From: a virus | Virus record (IMG/VR): IMGVR_UViG_3300034073_003071 | Location: 36,243-100,242 of that record | Length of the DNA stretch: 64,000 bases | Reading direction: 5' to 3' (one strand) | Shown here: in pieces, positions 60,025 to 64,000 of the stretch | How positions within the stretch are numbered: the stretch's first letter is position 1 | How the letters are laid out: every line of letters starts with the position of its first letter | Made by a program: the position numbers and the translations under genes | The notes under the pieces: model-generated | What the model was told of the DNA's origin: nothing | The model's database searches: none | What the model saw: only the letters and a program-made list of their open reading frames with translations

Positions 60025-60195
60025 ATGACTTTTCTATCTGGACTTGAAACTTACTTTCTGTTTTTTATTGGAGTTTATGCGGTAAATCAGGTTTGGAATT
60101 TCTTTACAAAAGAACGAACCCAAATTCAAATCTTCACCGAAGCACTTCTTTGGGCAGGAGTTTGGATTGTTTTTGATAAAATCGTTGGTATTTGA
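60025..60195 (+). CDS. Two-pass small membrane protein
   Basis: 56 residues with two hydrophobic helices (YFLFFIGVYAVNQVWNFF and TEALLWAGVWIVFDKIVG) around a short basic loop. Directly behind cassette 3. Possibly an early membrane effector; unknown. Confidence 0.55.
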   Translation: MTFLSGLETYFLFFIGVYAVNQVWNFFTKERTQIQIFTEALLWAGVWIVFDKIVGI

Positions 60196-60196
60196 A

Positions 60197-60376
60197 ATGT
60201 CTCTCAATTATTTGTGCCTTGTTGATGGTGTCGTAGAATACGGCAGTACAGACCTCAACCAATTCAATCATTATCGTATGTTGTATGCCGAAGACCACCA
60301 AGATGCTGATGTAGAGTATCTTGTGCTGACTGATGAAGCATACAACGAAATGTTCCCTTGTGAGGATGAAGAATGA
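60197..60376 (+). CDS. YLCLLDGVVEY paralogue, copy 2
   Basis: 59 residues from the ATG at 60197: MSLNYLCLVDGVVEYGSTDL, NQFNHYRMLYAEDHQDADVE, YLVLTDEAYNEMFPCEDEE. Clear tandem paralogue of the protein at 59161, from which it is separated by a cassette and other small genes. Confidence 0.65.
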   Translation: MSLNYLCLVDGVVEYGSTDLNQFNHYRMLYAEDHQDADVEYLVLTDEAYNEMFPCEDEE

Positions 60377-60654
60377 CTAACGAAGAACTCCCAGTATCAA
60401 ACGAATTCATCACATTTGTGAGAATTCGACTTGACCACGAACAAAAACAACAATTCCGTCGTTATCTAAATCTCCATTATCTTGGTGATGTGAATTGTAA
60501 TGAGTATGATGAGAATATGAAAATTGTTCCCAAATACCCAGAGAAAGAAACACAAGAGTTCAAAGATGCTATGTGGAGAGCAGATATGTCAGTAGATTAT
60601 CAAGTCAAAGTAGTTTATGATGTAAATGGTCAATGTAAATTGGAGTTGCTATGA
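60373..60654 (+). CDS. Small hypothetical protein
   Basis: 93 residues, coupled by ATGA: EELPVSNEFITFVRIRLDHE, QKQQFRRYLNLHYLG, later KDAMWRADMSVDYQVKVVYD. Alpha/beta, unrecognised. Confidence 0.55.
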   Translation: MTNEELPVSNEFITFVRIRLDHEQKQQFRRYLNLHYLGDVNCNEYDENMKIVPKYPEKETQEFKDAMWRADMSVDYQVKVVYDVNGQCKLELL

Positions 60655-60818
60655 TTGACCTCAAAAGATATAAAATCACTATTACTGTCACCACAAGAGA
60701 TAGTGCTTTTGATACAAAAATTGGAGACCCTATTTGGCATCTCCTTGATATTGAAAATGGAGAACGACTTGATAGTGTTTCTTTACCTGTTGAATTACCT
60801 TTGATTAATTATGAATAA
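60651..60818 (+). CDS. Small hypothetical protein
   Basis: 55 residues, MIDLKRYKITITVTTRDSAF, IWHLLDIENGERLDSV. Beta-hairpin-rich; ATGA-coupled, overlapping the next gene by eight bases. Confidence 0.5.
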   Translation: MIDLKRYKITITVTTRDSAFDTKIGDPIWHLLDIENGERLDSVSLPVELPLINYE

Positions 60819-61074
60819 ACTCTTTCAATACGATAAAAAAGTTTGGGAAAATGATGAAACTGACCGCACTTGGCAGTTCGGTGTCATCAACAATCGTTCA
60901 TTACTTTGGGTGAATTATGAAAATCCCAGTAGTTTAGTTCATAGTAATGGTGGATTTCACATCATGCTCTCATTTCTTACTTCTTCTTCTCTTTTTGGAG
61001 TAGATTTTCAAGTTGGTAAGATTGGTTTGAGTTTTAACTTTTTCACAGAATACTTTGATGGGTGGGATGACTAA
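60811..61074 (+). CDS. Small hypothetical protein
   Basis: 87 residues: MNKLFQYDKKVWENDETDRT, WQFGVINNRSLLWVNYENPS, LSFNFFTEYFDGWDD. Aromatic-rich beta protein; shares one base with the next start. Unknown. Confidence 0.5.
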   Translation: MNKLFQYDKKVWENDETDRTWQFGVINNRSLLWVNYENPSSLVHSNGGFHIMLSFLTSSSLFGVDFQVGKIGLSFNFFTEYFDGWDD

Positions 61075-61274
61075 TGTTTAACTTCAAAGAGGACTGGGAA
61101 GAACCAACTCGTAAGGCAATTCAAAAAATGCTGACTTATAAGGGATACATTCCATCCAAAGACCTCAACGAGTATCAGTATCAAACCTATCTTCAAGTAG
61201 CATCACCATACGAACTTGAAAAGGACATTATCACCGAAAAAACGATGCTTAAAGTAAATGATGAAGAATTATGA
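61074..61274 (+). CDS. Small hypothetical protein
   Basis: 66 residues, MFNFKEDWEEPTRKAIQKML, TYKGYIPSKDLNEYQYQ. Helical, acidic; unknown. Confidence 0.5.
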   Translation: MFNFKEDWEEPTRKAIQKMLTYKGYIPSKDLNEYQYQTYLQVASPYELEKDIITEKTMLKVNDEEL

Positions 61275-61504
61275 TTAAAATCTATTGTGTGGTTGATAAT
61301 GTTGATTTGGGTTATCACGTTCTGTGTGCTTCCACTTCCAAGGATAAAGCACAAGTAGCATTAGATATAAAGATTAAACAAAAATATGATTATGCTATTA
61401 AACAACAAGTGCTTCGTGGATTTGATTACGAGAAAGCAAAAGAAAAAGTAGATGAATGCTTCTGGACTCCTTATGAAATTATTGAGATTGAGGTGGAAGA
61501 ATGA
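61271..61504 (+). CDS. Small hypothetical protein
   Basis: 77 residues: MIKIYCVVDNVDLGYHVLCA, STSKDKAQVALDIKIK, then an acidic end IIEIEVEE. Ferredoxin-like strand-helix order; ATGA-coupled. Confidence 0.5.
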   Translation: MIKIYCVVDNVDLGYHVLCASTSKDKAQVALDIKIKQKYDYAIKQQVLRGFDYEKAKEKVDECFWTPYEIIEIEVEE

Positions 61505-61740
61505 ATAAGGACGCATACTACGACTGGATTGATGAAAACGACACATATCCAGAACATTCTCATAAGTGGATAGTGGGACTTTATAACAAATATGAAGGTG
61601 TAGAGGGACTTCATAGATACTTTGGAGTTTTTGAAACCAAAGAAGAAGCAAAAGTATTCGCAGCAGATTATAAAGACAAATATACAAAACCAGGATTTAT
61701 TTCAAGTATAAGAGTGTTCCCTTTGTGTGAGGTATTATGA
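61501..61740 (+). CDS. Small hypothetical protein
   Basis: 79 residues: MNKDAYYDWIDENDTYPEHS, HKWIVGLYNKYEGVEGLHRY, FGVFETKEEAKVFAADYKDK. Resembles small strand-helix adaptors; unknown. Confidence 0.5.
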   Translation: MNKDAYYDWIDENDTYPEHSHKWIVGLYNKYEGVEGLHRYFGVFETKEEAKVFAADYKDKYTKPGFISSIRVFPLCEVL

Positions 61741-61937
61741 CCAACCCTGATTACCGAATTGAAGAATGCTTTGATTTTGATTGTATGACTACTTACTATG
61801 TTATTCAAAGATATAATGTTGTTCAAGCAGAGTATGTTCTTCACTCAACAAAAAGATTTGGACAACTTATGCAAGCAAAAGAGGCAATTAGGATGTTAAG
61901 GAGATACAAAGAACCAATTTATCATTATATGGAGTGA
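61737..61937 (+). CDS. Small hypothetical protein
   Basis: 66 residues: RIEECFDFDCMTTYYVIQRY, NVVQAEYVLHSTKRFGQLMQ, then AKEAIRMLRRYKEPIY. Strand-strand-helix; unknown. Confidence 0.5.
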   Translation: MTNPDYRIEECFDFDCMTTYYVIQRYNVVQAEYVLHSTKRFGQLMQAKEAIRMLRRYKEPIYHYME

Positions 61938-61940
61938 GAA

Positions 61941-62117
61941 ATGACAAAACTCTACAATCGTCCTATGAATTTCTTTGAGAAACTTTCTGCTGGGTATTAT
62001 TGGTTTGGTGAATGTTGGAGTGAGTGGTGCTATACTATGAGAAGTGAAGACGGAGAGTTCTTTAACTATCTTCAAAGTGATTATGTCCGTTATGAACAGG
62101 ATATGTATTATGACTGA
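61941..62117 (+). CDS. Small aromatic-rich protein
   Basis: 58 residues: MTKLYNRPMNFFEKLSAGYY, WFGECWSEWCYTMRSEDGEF. Cys and Trp rich; overlaps the coiled-coil gene by eight bases. Confidence 0.5.
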   Translation: MTKLYNRPMNFFEKLSAGYYWFGECWSEWCYTMRSEDGEFFNYLQSDYVRYEQDMYYD

Positions 62118-62283
62118 TTGGTTGTCTGGTTTTAGAGAAGAAATCAAACAAATTAGAGAAGACAACAAACAAATTAGAAAGGAAGTTGAAAGATTGCGAA
62201 AAGAAAATGAAGCACTTCGTTCCATTACTCCTAAAAAATTATTAGAGATTGTGGAAAAATCTGTAAAGGAGGACACTTTCTAA
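62110..62283 (+). CDS. Small coiled-coil protein
   Basis: 57 residues from the ATG at 62110: DWLSGFREEIKQIREDNKQI, then RKEVERLRKENEALRSI, a heptad-like charged coiled coil. Ends EDTF at cassette 4. A dimeric adaptor or DNA-binding helper is possible. Confidence 0.55.
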   Translation: MTDWLSGFREEIKQIREDNKQIRKEVERLRKENEALRSITPKKLLEIVEKSVKEDTF

Positions 62284-62327
62284 ACTGGCACAAGACCTCA
62301 CCACAGACCCTGTGGATGCCCTATAAT
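62282..62327 (+). promoter_or_regulatory. Terminator-promoter cassette, copy 4 (diverged)
   Basis: AAACTGGCACAAGACCTCAC, CACAGACCCTGTGGATGCCC, then TATAAT (62322-62327). The hairpin has changed to CCACAG/CTGTGG and lacks a T-run, so it is probably promoter only. The ATG is 25 bases after the -10 box, with AAGGA before it. Confidence 0.7.
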
Positions 62328-62352
62328 ACTCTCATACACAAAGGAACTCCAA

Positions 62353-62637
62353 ATGCTTGATGCTTTTACTGATTATCCTATTCCATCTTATGGTGATGTT
62401 GCGGGAGAAAAAGCACCTATTCGTAGAGCAAAAATCTTGACCTACGATAGAAATAAGTATTGTGATGTGCTTGTCTATCAAGTAGATAAAGATGGAGATT
62501 TGAGAGGAACTGTTGTTAATTTTAAGCAGTTTTATCTTTATAAAAATGAAGCACGACTTGATGATGGCATTCCATTCACTGATGAAGAACTGAAAACTCT
62601 TCCTTGGACTAAAATAAGTTCTCCTCATTCCATTTGA
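62353..62637 (+). CDS. Small early protein behind cassette 4
   Basis: 94 residues: MLDAFTDYPIPSYGDVAGEK, APIRRAKILTYDRNKYCDVL, VNFKQFYLYKNEARLDD. Beta-rich, with a final acidic helix; unknown. Confidence 0.55.
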   Translation: MLDAFTDYPIPSYGDVAGEKAPIRRAKILTYDRNKYCDVLVYQVDKDGDLRGTVVNFKQFYLYKNEARLDDGIPFTDEELKTLPWTKISSPHSI

Positions 62638-62643
62638 TATAAT
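62635..62643 (+). promoter_or_regulatory. Extended -10 promoter TGATATAAT
   Basis: TGA followed by TATAAT, overlapping the previous stop codon; the ATG is 21 bases after it. The leader CTCATACACAAAGGA is shared with cassette 4. Confidence 0.65.
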
Positions 62644-62664
62644 GACCTCATACACAAAGGACTG

Positions 62665-62871
62665 ATGACTAACACCGCATACCAAATCTGGGAAACATTC
62701 AAAGCAGAACTTACACAACCAGCAACAGATGATATGAAAGAAGCATTAGCATCTTCTATTCGTGTGATTTCTTCTCTCATTTATAGAGATGGAGTGCTTG
62801 CAGATGAACCTTGGCATTTTTATATTGCTCAAGAACTAAATGAATATGCTGATGAGGTGGAGGCACTATGA
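62665..62871 (+). CDS. ELEAL-family small protein, copy 1
   Basis: 68 residues: MTNTAYQIWETFKAELTQPA, then MKEALASSIRVISSLIY and an end ELNEYADEVEAL. Shares overall length, N-terminal helix and the (D/E)ELEAL end with the proteins at 62868 and 63286. Unknown role. Confidence 0.6.
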   Translation: MTNTAYQIWETFKAELTQPATDDMKEALASSIRVISSLIYRDGVLADEPWHFYIAQELNEYADEVEAL

Positions 62872-63074
62872 CTGAAAGAGCACAACAGATTATGGATGTT
62901 TTCTATAAGGACGAAGATTTGGATGGTGATTTTATTCCAGATAAAATTGTTGTTGCGAATGTTCTTCGTAAATTGAATAGTATTTTTGCTGAAGAAGGAT
63001 ATGGTGGTGATGAATTTTCTTGGCGTGTTTTTAGTGAAATTATTGATATAATTGATGAATTGGAGGCACTCTAA
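62868..63074 (+). CDS. ELEAL-family small protein, copy 2
   Basis: 68 residues: MTERAQQIMDVFYKDEDLDG, VANVLRKLNSIFAEEGYGGD, ending IDIIDELEAL. Coupled (ATGA) to copy 1; the closest relative is copy 3. Confidence 0.6.
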   Translation: MTERAQQIMDVFYKDEDLDGDFIPDKIVVANVLRKLNSIFAEEGYGGDEFSWRVFSEIIDIIDELEAL

Positions 63075-63289
63075 TGATTTTAGATGAAGAAATCCGTGAA
63101 CTTGCTAACACCTATGGGTTTGATAGACACATATGTAAAACAACACACGACATTTACTGGGAATGTGATGAAAAAGACTTCTTGAAGTTTGCCCGAGAAC
63201 TTTATGATGAGGGTTATACTAAAGGTTTTAAAGTAGGGCACGATGCTGGTTGGGAATTAAATGAAGAAGTATCACGCAGAGGATTATGA
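63074..63289 (+). CDS. Small hypothetical protein between ELEAL copies
   Basis: 71 residues: ILDEEIRELANTYGFDRHIC, KTTHDIYWECDEKDFLKFAR, ELYDEGYTKGFKVGHDAGWE. Helical with Cys/His; unrecognised. Confidence 0.55.
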   Translation: MILDEEIRELANTYGFDRHICKTTHDIYWECDEKDFLKFARELYDEGYTKGFKVGHDAGWELNEEVSRRGL

Positions 63290-63456
63290 CTGAAAGAGCA
63301 AAAAAGATTATGAAAGCATACGAAGCAGAGGATACATACAACTTTCCAAATGATGGAGTTGCTGCTGCTCTCCGTAAGGTTGTAGAAGAACTCAAGTATA
63401 TCGGTATTACTGAAAAGAACATCCTTGAACTTGCTGATGAATTGGAGGCACTATGA
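63286..63456 (+). CDS. ELEAL-family small protein, copy 3
   Basis: 56 residues: MTERAKKIMKAYEAEDTYNF, PNDGVAAALRKVVEELKYIG, ITEKNILELADELEAL. Closest to copy 2 (MTERA..IM start, shared end). A third paralogue of a local expansion. Confidence 0.6.
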   Translation: MTERAKKIMKAYEAEDTYNFPNDGVAAALRKVVEELKYIGITEKNILELADELEAL

Positions 63457-63641
63457 TTACTCTTGATACACTAAAAGATAGTGTTTATTCTCTTCATCTC
63501 ACAATAGAGCAGGATGAACAAGTTATGGATATTATAGAAACTGCTTATCGTCTTGGATGTGAAAATGGGTATGATGAAGCAGGAAGAATATATGCTCCAA
63601 TTATTGATAAACTTATGACTTCTGTGGAAGAACTGAAATGA
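63453..63641 (+). CDS. Small hypothetical protein
   Basis: 62 residues: MITLDTLKDSVYSLHLTIEQ, DEQVMDIIETAYRLGCENGY, ending TSVEELK. Helical; coupled by ATGA. Confidence 0.5.
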   Translation: MITLDTLKDSVYSLHLTIEQDEQVMDIIETAYRLGCENGYDEAGRIYAPIIDKLMTSVEELK

Positions 63642-63859
63642 AAAACTTTGATGAACTTGATTGGATAGTTTTGTCTGTATTCTTTATTATAATCGTTGCT
63701 GCTACTTCTATCACTTATAGTGAGCAACAACAACGAGCACTCTTTCAACAAACATACAATAAGAACTTGGAGTGTCGTCAAGCACTCAAAAATAATACAA
63801 AAAGTTTTGTTAATGAGATTTGTGGTCCTATTCCTGTGATTGGAGATTTTGTGAAATGA
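63638..63859 (+). CDS. Small single-pass membrane protein
   Basis: 73 residues. WIVLSVFFIIIVAATSITYS (residues about 9-28) is a transmembrane helix; the remaining part has two Cys and a Gln/Asn-rich segment, ending IPVIGDFVK. Unknown. Confidence 0.55.
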   Translation: MKNFDELDWIVLSVFFIIIVAATSITYSEQQQRALFQQTYNKNLECRQALKNNTKSFVNEICGPIPVIGDFVK

Positions 63860-64000
63860 ACGATGAAAGTGTGATTGGAACAGTTTGTCTTGGTATTCTC
63901 GCAACTATTGGTGTTGCATTTCTTTTAGGCACTCGGTTTGGTTTTGATGATGGTGTTGTAGAAGGGAAGAATGAAGGTATTGTGTATTGTGTAGAGAAAC
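63856..64000 (+). CDS. Small membrane protein, truncated by the window end
   Basis: Begins MNDESVIGTVCLGILATIGV, AFLLGTRFGFDDG; one transmembrane helix near the start. Coupled to the previous gene by ATGA; the C-terminus lies outside the window. Confidence 0.5.
   Translation, partial: MNDESVIGTVCLGILATIGVAFLLGTRFGFDDGVVEGKNEGIVYCVEK

Noticed and set aside
1-64000. Photosynthesis, integrase or lysogeny genes
   Set aside because: None seen; no integrase, repressor or attachment site could be supported in this window.

Overview
The window looks like part of a T4-like cyanomyovirus (cyanophage) genome. It is AT-rich and densely packed, with many ATGA start/stop overlaps. The gene set and order support this: a CPYC glutaredoxin, ThyX, PhoH, the T4 order gp33-gp59-gp32 interrupted by a DUF1825 gene (a cyanobacterial/cyanophage family), T4-type baseplate genes (gp53, gp48, gp4, gp26, a gp51-position gene, gp27, gp5), and a DUF4278-like micro-protein. 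T4-type late promoter boxes (TATAAATA and CTAAATA variants) sit 15-35 nt before structural genes, and consensus sigma70-type promoters sit before early and replication genes. No photosynthesis gene lies in the window. All identifications come from reading the sequence; no database search was run.

Layout. (1) 1-9.8 kb: a glycan island of large, mostly multidomain enzymes: a GNFWWAR-domain/methyltransferase fusion, a GT-B enzyme, a GT17-GT4 fusion, a GH130-like propeller, an exostosin-GT2 fusion, a GT25-TPR-methyltransferase fusion and a GT2. (2) 9.8-13.4 kb: glutaredoxin, small conserved proteins, a promoter and leader with micro-ORFs, a terminator, and thyX. (3) 13.4-17 kb: phoH, a PD-(D/E)XK nuclease, gp33, gp59, DUF1825 and gp32, closed by a strong terminator. 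(4) 17-19.6 kb, minus strand: gp53, gp48, an unknown protein and gp4, fired from a divergent late-promoter pair. (5) 19.6-29.1 kb: tube initiator, gp26, small hub protein, two tape-measure-like proteins (one with a tail lysozyme domain), gp27, and gp5 split into an OB protein and a separate spike. (6) 29.1-54.3 kb: adhesion module with two giant collagen-like fibres built of Gly-X-Gln triplets, an S74-chaperone fibre, a gp38-like glycine-rich adhesin, a repeat fibre, two 2OG-Fe(II) oxygenases and a DUF3431 protein. It is interrupted at 41.5-42.2 kb by an early-type island (small ORF, Phd/YefM-like antitoxin, two tRNA-like genes). (7) 54.4-64 kb: an SF2 helicase, then about 35 tiny early genes with repeated terminator-promoter cassettes and local gene duplications.

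The most interesting possibility is functional. The phage combines giant collagen-like fibres, two 2OG-Fe(II) oxygenases and a set of glycosyltransferases that includes GT25, the family of collagen galactosyltransferases. This could be a virion-fibre modification system, but the repeats carry Gln rather than Pro/Lys in the Y position, so the modified residue would have to be something other than the classical one. The second is regulatory: a terminator hairpin with a -10 box immediately behind it, reused as a portable early-promoter cassette.
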